64,000 nt of DNA from Phocoena phocoena. Lineage: Eukaryota; Chordata; Mammalia; Artiodactyla; Phocoenidae. This document shows, piece after piece, positions 1 through 9,734 of the stretch. The notes under the pieces are model-generated. The model saw only the letters and a list, made by a program, of their open reading frames with translations. It searched no databases and had not been told where the DNA came from. The position numbers and the translations under genes were made by a program. Where the stretch lies: NCBI RefSeq assembly GCF_963924675.1, contig NC_089230.1, positions 3,225,001-3,289,000 of the forward strand. The letters run 5' to 3'. Within the stretch, counting starts at the first letter, position 1, and the number at the start of each line of letters is the position of its first letter.

Positions 1-948
1 GTGCTTTCTGTGTTCTGAGGCCCTTTGACCTCGGTATGAATGACCTTCAACTCCACAGCTCGAACTCAGCCCCTCCCACGTTCCAGGCCCTGGTACAAAT
101 GACTATTTTCCGCAGGAATGACCTAGTTGGTGAAAATCAAAGTCACACTAAAACGAAGCTCTGCTCTTGTCCCCTCCTGTGCTGTGAGCCCCCACAAGCC
201 TTCCCTCTGCTTCTGACCTGACGCTCCCGTTTCAGGACCTTCTAGGCAGCTCGCCCTGGAGGCCTGGAGACCTCCCCTTGTGGTGTTCAGAGCTGCCTCT
301 GACCCGCATCTTCTGCCCTCCGAGGGTGGGGCAGGGGTGTCCAAAGACACCCCTCTTTGGTGTCTCTTTATGGATTTAGCTCAGTGCTGCCAGGACAGGT
401 CTCTTTAAGCACCGGTTTGACCGTCCACTCGCCTCCTAAGACTGTCGGTGAGCACCCTGCCCTGCAGGGATAAAGCTCAGGTGTTTATTCTGCTCCCTCC
501 CCCCCACCCCACCCCCCCGCACTCCCCATGCCTGCCACACTGACATCCCCATTCCTGAAGAGAATCCTCTCCTCTCCACGTCGCTTTGCCTTCTCTGGAT
601 GCCAGTCCTGGCTCTTACACCTCGGGCAGATGCTACCCTGGGCTGGGCTTCCATCCTGTCCTGGATCTTCTCCATCTTCCCAGGGCCTCCTCTCGTGTCC
701 ACAGTGGTCTCTTCGTGCCACAAATTCCTTTAGCTTATCCTGTCCACCTGCCTCATTTAGCACTGGTTTTTTTTAAAAGTCTGTGCGGGAGCCTGTCTTT
801 TCACCCGAACTCAAAGGGGTGTTTCTATGAGGTGGGCCCTGACCCGTCTTGTCTCCCACACAGGTCAGGTGCAGTGGGGACTTGTGTTTTTGTGTGTGTG
901 TGTACACGTGCCACGCCTTATCCCACACCATATATCCACATGTTAAAG
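1..948. other. unique sequence, no gene seen
   Basis: I see no exon or known repeat here. A C-rich tract at about 491-520 would be G-rich on the minus strand and could fold as a G-quadruplex. A short GT run lies at about 892-904. The open frames on both strands are short, overlap each other and show no domain. Confidence 0.5.
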
Positions 949-951
949 GCA

Positions 952-1107
952 CTGCAGAGCGCCTTGCATGGGACGGAGCAGTAAACAGTAAACAGCTCTG
1001 AATAAATGAGTGACTTAGCTCTCACAGGCTGATACCCAGCCACTTCATCTTAGTGTTTCAATGGCCATAGCAGAGCAGGGCTTCAGTTCTTGTTTGTCGA
1101 GGGAAGA
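952..1107 (+). repeat. left arm of a 156/163-bp inverted repeat
   Basis: This segment matches the reverse complement of 2315-2477 at roughly 90% identity (about 13 mismatches by eye). The only length difference is a 7-bp indel inside a short TAAACAG-type repeat, so the arms are 156 and 163 bp. The match begins at CTGCAGAG and ends at GGAAGA; beyond both points similarity fades. The arm is not a family I can name, though its start looks a little like a decayed SINE tail. Confidence 0.85.
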
Positions 1108-1124
1108 CGAACACGTCTCTGCTT

Positions 1125-1250
1125 TAAAAGATCTCACCCATCTTCACAGCAACCTTTCAGGTAGACAAGCAGACGTGATCCAGCTTCATTGGGAAAGCAG
1201 CCCAGCTTCAGAGAAGTGGAATGAACTGTGGGAGGTTAGCCAGTGGCCAA
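1125..1250 (-). mobile_element. MIR-like SINE relic
   Basis: The order of words resembles the reverse complement of a MIR 3' half: a cysteine-poor, decayed 'ACAGCAACCTTTCAGGTAG' stretch followed by an 'AGAGAAGTGGAATGAACTG' stretch. It is heavily diverged, and the boundaries are approximate. It lies in the loop of the inverted repeat. Confidence 0.4.
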
Positions 1251-1309
1251 TAAATGTCACAGTGAGAACGAGAGAAGGTGGGCATTCTAACTGCGTGATA
1301 TCATGTCCG

Positions 1310-1480
1310 ACCTCGGAGGCTGAATCTTGCCTCTTCCACTGCTAGCTTGCTGTGCGACCCTGGTTACTTCACCTCTCTGTGCTGTGTGAGAGAATGATGA
1401 GGATAAAAAGAAATGATCCTACAGGGTGCTTTGTGTAGTCCTTGGTGCACAGTACATGATGGATGCAGTTGAGTTAACCT
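1310..1480 (+). mobile_element. MIR SINE relic
   Basis: The MIR core is clear at 1343-1382: TAGCTTGCTGTGCGACC followed by GGTTACTTCACCTCTCTGTG. After it come an ATGAGGATAAAA-type stretch and a decayed tail. MIRs are ancient tRNA-derived SINEs mobilised by L2. This copy sits in the loop of the inverted repeat and shows that the loop itself is old mammalian sequence. Confidence 0.75.
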
Positions 1481-1998
1481 CAGTAAAGTTAAAATCAAAA
1501 TCACCAACTGTCCCTTATCGTCTACCAGGAGAAGGCCTTGATAAATTTCCAAAGTAAACTTGCATTCACTCTGTTATTCATTTTAACTCACTTGGAGAGT
1601 TAAAGTAGGTGGAGGCAAGGGAGTTGGATTTAAATATGAATGCCTACGTTTCTTCAGCATATGCAAAGATTTAACCACCAAGCTCCTCGCTATAGTAATT
1701 ACAGAACTGTGGAGGGATTCTAATGGGTACATTTGTGGCACTAAGTGGCTCATTTAATGGAAGTCATGCAGTTACATCACCAGACTGGGTGAAAATAGAG
1801 AGATCAACGTTGTCATCTCTGCCTCTGAATTACCTGGCTTTGTCTGGTTGATTGATTGTGACAATCTTAACATTTTTTAAAATGTGTAACATTATCTTTC
1901 AAGTGTTTAATATGTCAAAGGCAAGCACATTAAGATTTTGGTTAGATTAAGTTATCAAGTGCGTATCATTTCAAGAGGAATAGGGCCATTGTTATACT

Positions 1999-2044
1999 GC
2001 GGTGGCCAAAAAGTTGGTTTGGGTTTTTTTTGGTAACATCTTAC
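1999..2044 (+). mobile_element. mariner-type terminal inverted repeat fragment
   Basis: The word GGTGGCCAAAAAGTTGGTTT followed by GGGTTTTTTTTGGTAACATC resembles one terminal repeat and the centre of the short mariner-derived elements common in cetartiodactyl genomes. No matching opposite terminus is visible downstream, so this looks like half an element. It has no coding capacity. Confidence 0.6.
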
Positions 2045-2314
2045 TTTTTAAAGCACATCTATAAAATCTTTTGCAAATTGTTCATATATTTTTTTCTTTC
2101 TTTCCCCCTGTCCTATCACTTTTTCTAATGTATCTACATGAAAGTGAGAAATACTGTGAAGCTGCAATAGAATCGTGTAGCAATTCAGGTTGAGCAGAAG
2201 TCACAGCAAAGACGCGGGACTCTGGGCATAACTTACATCATGTTCATAATTAAAATATTTTTTGTTTTCCATTCCAGTTACTTTCACATTAAAGTAAGCA
2301 AGGATGTAGTTACC

Positions 2315-2477
2315 TCTTCCTTCGACCAATATGAACTGAAGCCCTGCTCTGCTGTGGCCGCTGAAACACTAAGATGAAGTGGTTGGTTATCAGCCTGTGA
2401 GAGCTAAGGCACTCGTTTATCCACAGCTGTTTACTGTTTGCTGTTTACTGCTCCGTCCCATGCAAGGCACTCTGCAG
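2315..2477 (-). repeat. right arm of the inverted repeat
   Basis: This is the inverted partner of 952-1107, with a 1,207-bp loop between them. The arm carries one extra 7-bp CAAACAG unit. The open frame at 2445-2702 (minus) and the frame at 586-984 (plus) end in the same decapeptide, LQSALHGTEQ, only because both run into an arm. Confidence 0.85.
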
Positions 2478-2479
2478 AT

Positions 2480-3737
2480 GTCTCTCTCCCTGTGGGCCGT
2501 TCTCCCTCCGCACCAGAGGGAGGAGGACCCCAGCAAGTGCCCAGCAACCACAGGGACAGCTCAGATCACTGGCTGCCCAGAGTGGAGGTGTAGGCCTACT
2601 CACCGCACTGTCGTGTGGTTCAAAAGGCAGGTAGCTGGGGTCACCTTCTGCAGTGAATACTCTAGTACATTCTGCTCGGAAGCAGCAAAGAGATGTCCAC
2701 ACGCTCAGGCTGGACTGAGGTCCACCAAGGACTCTCCGAAGTCAGCAGTAACAATAACCAGCCCTGGCCAGCATTGGCCGAACCTTCTGGGGCAGTGGGT
2801 GAGGAGGGTTGAGCCTCAGGGGCTCTTTGGAGGGTCTGCCTTGTTCCCTGCTCTGCACTTAGTCAATGTAGAGGTTTTCACTAGAGAGCCAGAAAACAAA
2901 GTGAGACTGGGTCTTGCAATGGTGACAAGCTAAAAGGAAATTGAGATCCAAAAGTAAATGAGAGAAACGGCTATTCAAAATCCTGAAATTAATTGAGATG
3001 GACACCTGCTGTTTGCAAAATACCGAGCTGAGATGCTAAGTCTACAAATGCGAATAAAACCTGGTGGTTTTAAATACAGTCAAATATAGCTGAATTTTGA
3101 ATCCCCTGGTAAGGAAGAGTATAGACAGAGATTATCCAAATTAAGTTCTAGAAAGGCGGTCTCTAAAATAGGGTACTCTTGTTGAATTTTGTATTTTAGT
3201 GTATATTTTATAATGCACATGATATGTTAGTGTATTGATCCTTTCCTCTGTGTATAATTTGGTAAAAAGTAGACCAGAAATAGGAGTGTATTAAACTTCT
3301 TTTGCTGATAGGAATGGGCAATCAAAGTCATTAGAGTACTTGCCTTAGAATATACTAGAAACACAAATGGGCACCCCTAAGACTCACAGACCCTCCTTTG
3401 TGTCTTCCCACATCCCTCTCCTGCAGTTTCGGTAACTTGTGAGAATGTGTAATTAATGAAGTGAGCCAGCACCTTCATCTGGCTCAGTTGTGCTCAACAG
3501 CTGTACTTCTGTGGACATCTGCTTTTCTGATATGTTAATGACTACAAGTGATTGTTGAGGGAAGGGTAAGCAAATAGTATTTCAGGGAAAGAAGGATCAG
3601 CTCTAGAATGGTGCCAAAGGAAATTCCTGCTAAATAAGATAAAAAACCCGTGCCTTTCAATGCTCCTTTGTTGCTGAAAGGTGGTTCTTAGGCTACAGCC
3701 AGCACAACCAAGGATGCCCAGTCTGACTGGAGGCATC
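2480..3737. other. unique sequence, no gene seen
   Basis: A 184-codon open frame at 2379-2933 (plus) begins inside the inverted-repeat arm and has no recognisable domain or codon pattern. From about 3000 the stretch becomes AT-rich. A weak MIR- or L2-like patch may lie near 2995-3060, too decayed to call. Confidence 0.4.
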
Positions 3738-3750
3738 TGTGAGAGGTTGC

Positions 3751-3929
3751 TGGGAGATGAGGATGGAGGTGAGGGAGGAGATGAGGAGGGAGAGGAGGAT
3801 GAAGGAGAGAAAGGAAAGAATGGAGAGGAGGATGGAAACAAGGATGAAGGTGAGGATGGAGAGAATGGAGAGGAGGGTGGAGAGGAGGATGGAGAGGAAA
3901 AGGGAGAAACTTGGAGAAGCAGAGGCTGA
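3751..3929 (+). repeat. purine-rich (GGA/GATGGA) low-complexity tract
   Basis: About 180 bp is nearly all purine on the plus strand, with irregular GAGGATGGAGAGGAG-type units broken by single T residues. It creates spurious acidic Glu/Asp/Gly frames on the plus strand and Ser/Pro frames on the minus strand. It is degenerate rather than a clean microsatellite. Confidence 0.85.
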
Positions 3930-4811
3930 GAGCCCATATGGATCTACACTGTGGACTTAGCAGGGAGGACCTTCTCAACTTTGCAGAATCGTTCAACCCT
4001 ATGAATTGGGGACCGGAAGTACCCCGGAGTCATAGAGATCTTGTGTTGTTAGTCGACCTATTGAGAGCAGGGCTGGAATAAAAGAAATCTAATTTACATT
4101 TTTACGTAAGTTTCTCTCTCTTTTTTTTTTTTGCGGTTTTTTTATACTCAAAAAGTCTTGACCACTTCTTGAAGGGAAAATTGGCAATTGTAGTCGATTT
4201 CTCATTAAAAGTTTGAGATGAGTATGATGGTTCTTAAAAAACCTCTTTATAATTTGTTGCACAGCTATGCTGATTATAATTCTTTGAGATCCTCTGCTGA
4301 AAGGCACTATTTAAAGCATAAAGTACTTTTGAATATTAACTCATTAATCCTAACGCACCCTTGTGGGCAAGGTAGGTGGCAAAATGACTCACCAATAAGT
4401 CAGTGGTAGAGTTTGGCATGTGGAAGAAGAGTTTCTAGACTTCTTAGAAGGGCTTTTTTTCACCAAATTAGTCCTGTCAACTCGGAAGGAGTTCGCAGGC
4501 GGGAAACCCGCGGACAGCCCCGGATGTTACATACTTTCATTCAGTCCGCATACTAGTCAGGGCTCTCGTTTGCACAAACCAGCTCAGAATCAGGGAAGGA
4601 ACTTATTGGAAGGACGTCCCCGGCTCAGAGTATCATGAGACATCTCAGGAACCAGGCCCAGGTCACGGACAGAGGCAGGACCGGTCTGGACCATGGGCAC
4701 CTTGGATGGTGTGCAGTAAATCCTAGACCCTTGGCTTTTCTGCATCCGTCATCCGAAGTCCCAGAAGAAACATCCAATTGACTGAGTTTACATAATACTG
4801 GGTTCTGGGTA
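3930..4811. other. unique sequence, no gene seen
   Basis: A T12 run at 4121-4132 is followed by GCGGT, then by AT-rich DNA. The part from about 4480 to 4720 is more GC-balanced and may be a decayed old repeat ('ACTAGTCAGGGCTCTC' at about 4551). I cannot name a family. Confidence 0.35.
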
Positions 4812-4868
4812 ACAAAAAAGCAAAGCAAAAGCAAAGCAAAGCAAAAGCAAAAGCAAAGCAAATAAAAG
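4812..4868 (+). repeat. (GCAAA/GCAAAA)n simple repeat
   Basis: Roughly ten units alternate GCAAA and GCAAAA in an A-rich tract. It lies directly before the L2-like sequence that starts near 4873. On the minus strand it produces low-complexity Phe/Ala/Leu/Cys frames that are not coding. Confidence 0.85.
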
Positions 4869-4872
4869 ATAT

Positions 4873-5280
4873 TTGAAAAGGGTTAACCACCCCCCAATGT
4901 GCTGGGCTCTGAGTAGCAGGTGTGCCACAGTGAGAAAGATACAAGTTGTGTTCCCCAGGGACTCAAACACACAGGTGTGCCACAGTGAGAAAGATATAGG
5001 TTGTGTTCCCCAGGGTCTCAAACACACAGGAAGGAGGTCGACTGGGAGAAGATCAGAGCCTGTGGTTACAAGGTCCATAACAGGAGTGAGAGACAGAATG
5101 CTTGCTGGGTTGGGAGGGGTCAAGGTGGGCTTCCTGGAGGAGGTGAGATCTTACATGGATCTTGAAGGACACGTGACCATTTACCATGCAGGAGAGGAGG
5201 GAGATGCTGAAGGAATTCCTTCAGGCCCAAGAAATGGCAAGGTCAATGGCACAGATATAAAGGGGAACAGGTGAGCTTTG
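4873..5280 (-). mobile_element. L2 LINE relic, antisense
   Basis: The stretch GGTGGGCTTCCTGGAGGAGG, then ATGGATCTTGAAGGACACGT, then a degenerate 'AAGAAATGGCAAGGTCAATGGCACAG' region follow the order of the L2 3' region in reverse complement. It is diverged and carries a recent internal 55-bp tandem duplication at 4917-5026. Confidence 0.6.
4917..5026 (+). repeat. 55-bp direct tandem duplication, two copies
   Basis: Copies at 4917-4971 and 4972-5026 differ at only three positions (about 95% identity). Both begin CAGGTGTGCCACAGTGAGAA. The duplication is much younger than the L2 relic that contains it. Two further CAGG bases at 5027-5030 show where a third unit would begin. Confidence 0.95.
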
Positions 5281-5920
5281 CTTTGTGACTGATTTGTGAT
5301 TCATAGAATAGGTGGCAGGAGAAGGTGGAAGAGGTGAGCTGTGCTGGAGACCTTGGACTTTTCCTGGGAATTAACGGAATATGGCAGTAAAAATTTGATG
5401 GCATTTCTTAACGAGGACCACATGGGGAAGCCTGGGGTACTGGTCGACCACTGCCTCTTCAGGTTCATCATGTTCTGGCTGGGTTTTGAGCCTTTGCATG
5501 TGCTGTTCCTTCCTGCTGAGACACCCTTCCCTCATTGTGTCTGGCTTCTCTACATCTGCTCTGCAGGAGGGGAGGGGATAGAGCAGCCTTATGGACATCA
5601 AGCCATGAGTTTGGAAGCTGTGGACAAGAATGTACATCTTCTTTCTGCCCAGTATAATGCTGAGCTACTAGCACAAACTTAATGAATGTTCTTCAAATGA
5701 AAGAATGAATATTCCCACAATACGAAGTTGAAAGAAAGAGGAGAACCATCATTTTAAGAGCAAATTCACAGTCTCTTTACTCAACTTAATAACTGAATTT
5801 TGAACGCCGGCGGCTCTTTTCTTTAACCTTGACTTGAGCAAAATATCAACGTTAAATCTCAAGTGTTTTGTCAACTAAATATTCAGCCCTGCAGTGACTT
5901 GCATTCCCTGCTTTCACTGC
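5281..5920. other. unique sequence, no gene seen
   Basis: A 113-codon frame at 5341-5682 (plus) is overlapped by two minus-strand frames and shows no domain. The right part, from about 5690, is AT-rich. Nothing else stands out. Confidence 0.4.
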
Positions 5921-5924
5921 TTTG

Positions 5925-6155
5925 GGGTTCATAACCAGAAGCAAGATTACTGGTTCATGTCGTAATTTTATGTTTAATTTCTTAAGGAACCACCATACTA
6001 TTTTCCACTGTGGCTGCAACATTTTACATTCCCACCAGCTACGCACAGAGGTTCCACTTTCTCCGTGTTCTCACCAACACGTTTTTCTTTTCTTTTTTTA
6101 AAAAAAATAGTGGCCCTCCTAATGGGTGTGAAGTGTTATCTCATTGTGTTGTTTT
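5925..6155 (-). mobile_element. old L1 fragment, antisense
   Basis: Read on the minus strand, it encodes a scrap of the L1 ORF2 C-terminus (the WWECK word followed by a FLKKL word, within 5852-6046). The plus strand carries the matching ACATTCCCACCAGC landmark. It is interrupted by a T/A-rich patch near 6085-6110. No full ORF remains and no target-site duplication was seen. Confidence 0.75.
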
Positions 6156-7234
6156 ACCTCCGAAATGCGTCTCAGCTCCATCCCTTCTCTCCATTCTCCT
6201 CCCCGTCATCTGGTTCCCTTGGATTGTTACAGCTGTTCCCTGCAGGATACTTTGCCTGCAGTCTTATCCCCTCCCCAGCGCTGACGTCTGCACAGTGGCG
6301 GGATGCTGGCCCTGGGGATGGGGTGGGGAGTGCACAACCTGCCGGCCTCTGCTGCCCTGCCCCCTACGCTGCAGCCTCCAAGCCTCAGCTGCCCATAGCG
6401 GTCTGGGCTCGCCTGGATCCTTACACCGACCAAGTCACGATCTTAAGGATCGCTTGTCAGTGACTAATGGGCCACAGAGGTGTGAGGCAACAAATAGGTT
6501 TTGTCACTTTTCTGTCGCCCGAGCCTCACACAGTCCCAGGCACTAAGTAAATGCTTCGCAGGTGTTTGTTGATTCACCGAGAGAAAGAGTAAGTTCACTG
6601 CTCTTCCTGACTCCATAAAGCTCGTCCCTGTCGTCTGCCGGTCCCCTCTCATAGAAGGCTCTCCTCTCTCATCCCTTTGACTTCCTCTCAAGCTGCACCT
6701 CCTCCACAGAGCCTGCCCTTCTCTGCTCCAAATTCATCTCCTCCTCCTTTGAAGAGCATCGAATCCACTCTACAGTTCACAGAGAAGAGCGCAGAGGCCA
6801 GAGCACTTGTGTGAAAGGCGCATGTCCACTCACTGGCGCCATCTGGTCTGGCACCAATTCCGCCAGCCCAGAGCTGGTCCTCAGCATCTCCCCTCCCCCG
6901 TTCTCCTCCTGTCTTGGAATTTCGCCGCCTGGAACGCTTGGCCTGGGTCTAGCACTGTTGTGCCCAACGCCGGCCCAGAGGTCTCTGTCATATGCTAACG
7001 CTCCAACCCCAATCTGGGCAGCTGGTAATTTGGTATCTCTGATGGGTTTACACAGCACTTATTTGGTGGAGTCAGGGAGATGCTGATTCTCCATAAATAA
7101 ATACAGTGTATCCCTTTATTCAGATCGAATTTTGAGCTTCACTCCATTCACTGAATGTTGCAAAGCATAAGTCATTTGGAAGCATGTTTCATGAGCATTT
7201 TTCTGTCACTCATGATAGGACAGTGTTAAATCAC
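6156..7234. other. unique sequence with weak L2-like pieces
   Basis: At 6520-6590 the words CACACAGTCCCAGGCACTAA and TTTGTTGATTCACCGAG resemble an L2 3' end on the plus strand. Pyrimidine-rich sequence at 6630-6740, including GCACCTCCTCCACAGAGCCT, resembles an upstream part of L2. The rest, including 6740-7230, shows no gene or repeat I can name. Confidence 0.4.
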
Positions 7235-8120
7235 TTATATTCATTTACTCATTCCTTGGACAGACCGTTACGGAGCACTTCTACGCCATGTCCCACCCAT
7301 GCAGGAGCTTGGGTTCCTCTGCGCGCAAAAGCGACCGCAGCTCCTGCCTGTGGGGCAGGGGGAGGGGTGCGAATAAGCATCTCACCAGTGAGTGTGCAGA
7401 GGGGGCTGACGCGAGGTCAGGGAAGGCTTCCCTGAGGAGGGGCGCCCGAGTGAGCCCTGGCGGTGGTGGTGGTGTGGCTCGTGTGGCAGCTGACGGGGCC
7501 AGGGTGGCCGGGGCACAGGTGGGGGACCGTGGGACGAGACCTCAGGCCTCGGCACTTAGGACATTAATCCTGAGCAGAAAAGCCACGGGGAACCCTGGAC
7601 AGCATTTTCAGCCCGGGGGGCCGTGACAGGGTCAGGTCTCCCTTCCAGCTGCAGCTCAGAGAGCAGCTTGGAGGGAATTAGTGGCCCTGGAGACGTCTGG
7701 AAAAGAGGTGACAGTGATTGGACCAGGCTAGTGCCGGGGGTCAGAAGGATCTGAGACATTTAGGGGGTGGAACCAACAGAAGTCAGCGTGGGGGGCCGGG
7801 TGACACAGAGAAGGTCCAGCTTGTCCAACTGGACGGTGGCCCGCGGGAGAGGGGACGTTGGAGGGTGCGCGGTGGGCTCTGGGCTTGGTCTCCTTGAACC
7901 TGGGGTGCCTTTGAGACGTCCTGGGGAGACACCAGGTGCACATGGGGTGAGGGATGGCCTTCGGAGGAGGGGTCTGGACTCCGCCGGAATGAGGCTGCTG
8001 GGAGGGGCTGGGACTGAGCGTAGAGGTGACCCAGCGGCCCTGGGAAGAGGATGGAGGACAGGCGACCTGGGAGTAGCGGGAGGGGGTGTTCACGAGGCTG
8101 CGGGGGGTCACCTGAGAGGC
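7235..8120 (-). mobile_element. L2 LINE relic, antisense, GC-rich
   Basis: It starts with the usual antisense L2 opening (CATTTACTCATTCCTTGGAC, then GGAGCACTTCTACG). It continues with GAGGTCAGGGAAGGCTTCCC, a decayed AATCCTGAGCAGAAAAGCCA, and a TGACAGGGTCAGG piece, in L2 order. The copy is unusually GC-rich, which leaves several long but meaningless open frames on both strands. The right boundary is uncertain. Confidence 0.55.
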
Positions 8121-9284
8121 CTGCTGAGAGGAGGACTTGACATATCCCTTACATTTAGGAGCAAGAGCTGAGTCCGTGGAGGGAGGGGGCAGAGCCAGAC
8201 GACTGTGGGTCAGATCATGCGTGGAAAGTGGGGGAGTGGCCAGTGGCTGGGACACATCTCTGTGGACCCAGGGTGACAGGGAAGAGGGACTAGGGTGCAG
8301 GCTGGAGGGAGAGCCAGGTTCCAGGAGGCTCCCGCTGGCGTGTACGAAAGAGCTTGAACAAATCGAGAGCTCTCAGCAGGAAGAGCCACTGCAGAAGGCG
8401 CTGCCTGTAGGTCAGAGGCAGGGCAACTGCTGGGGTCGGGTTCGGGGCAGGTAAGAAGCAGGAGGGCCAGGCCACAGAGATTAGCCTGAAATAAGACAAA
8501 CTCTCTATCCTCTAATTTAATAGAAGGGAGGAAAAAAGATGGGGATAGACATGCAAGGTGGCATGACCTAGAAGACCGAGAGGAAAGATGTGAGAAGGAT
8601 GGAGAAAGTTGGATTTTCAGACAGTGAACCAGCAGGCCAGAAACTGCAGTTAAATGCCAGGTGGTTTGCGGGCCTGTTTTAAGTCGTGACCATAAGTAAG
8701 GGCTGACGTCAGGGTCCCATTGTGTGTCTTTAAATCAGCCCCAAGCAGCACCCCGTGATGATCCAGAGAAAGAAGATATTGGACTTTTTTTTTGAGTAGA
8801 GGTTTTTCCAGATGATGTGCAGAAATGGGGAGGGGTGGAGTTGAATGTCCCCGTCATGGATCCAACCTGAGTAAGATGGAAAGTAAGGAAGAGGGAGGGT
8901 CTATGGAGTATGACAAAGTGAGAAAATAGACCAACTCCCATGGTTCCTGGGGAGATGACACTGCACAGGGGCTGGTGTTGGGGCCAGAGTCTTAGCTGAC
9001 CAACCCCTGATGACAGAGCTCAAGCAACACTTCTCCACAGCTACCTCAGTTCTTCTGAGCAGACCTGTCCTGGGCTTTGCTGACCGAATGGCTGCAGAAG
9101 CTCCAGCCCTCACAGCCACTAGCGCAGAGTCTGGTGCCCATCATCAAACCAAGTCCAGAGCCCAGGACGCTGTCATGTTCCTCCTAATACAGCCGCCCCC
9201 CAGGAAGCAGCCCCCCACCAGCGTGCACAGCCCCGCGGGGTCCTGTCTCACAGGAGGTGGCTCTCCCTGGAGGACAGGGGCACG
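8121..9284. other. unique sequence, no gene seen
   Basis: The stretch is mixed in composition, with a purine-rich part at 8520-8640 and a T9 run near 8785. Frames at 9010-9342 (plus) and 8901-9119 (minus) overlap on opposite strands and lack domains. Confidence 0.35.
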
Positions 9285-9490
9285 TTGTGAGTACCTACTG
9301 TGCGCCGGGCCTTTGGCACAGCTGGCATCGTGGCCCACTTGACTAGCAGTATGATCCCTGACGTGCAGATGAGGAGACAGAGGACAGAGTCAGAAGACCT
9401 GCCTGACCTCACACAGGTGGCAGAAACATCACTGGAATCAGGACTCAGCCCTTCTGAAGCCACCGAGTGCACACTCTTGGTGCTACATGT
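9285..9490 (-). mobile_element. MIR SINE relic, antisense
   Basis: GAGTACCTACTGTGCGCCGG, then CAGATGAGGAGACAGAGGAC, then CCTGACCTCACACAGGTGGC follow the MIR order in reverse complement. Divergence is high but the order is intact. Confidence 0.7.
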
Positions 9491-9599
9491 CACCCAAAGC
9501 AGCCACAGATTCCCGAGAAACACTTACTGGATTAAAACCAGCTGCCCGGGGCTGGGGGGGGAGGACCTGGGGAGTGAGGGCAGCTGGGCTCGGGGTTTC

Positions 9600-9730
9600 C
9601 TTGGGGCTGACGGAAGCGGGCTGCAGTCAGTGGTGACAGTTGTACAATGTCGTGACTGTCCTGAAAGCACGGAATCGTACACTTGAAAGTGGTGAACTTC
9701 CTGGCGTGTGAATTATCTCTCAACAAAAAA
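9600..9730 (+). mobile_element. L1M 3'-end fragment
   Basis: CAGTGGTGACAGTTGTACAA, GGAATCGTACACTTGAAAGT and GTGAATTATCTCTCAACAAA follow the 3' untranslated end of old mammalian L1 elements and finish in an A-rich tail. This is one of only two L1 pieces in the window on the plus strand. Confidence 0.6.
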
Positions 9731-9734
9731 GTGG

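Noticed and set aside
4121..4137. T12 followed by GCGGT, the same junction as a CHR SINE tail
   Set aside because: No SINE body follows and no target-site duplication was found; a poly-T run next to GCGGT is easily chance.
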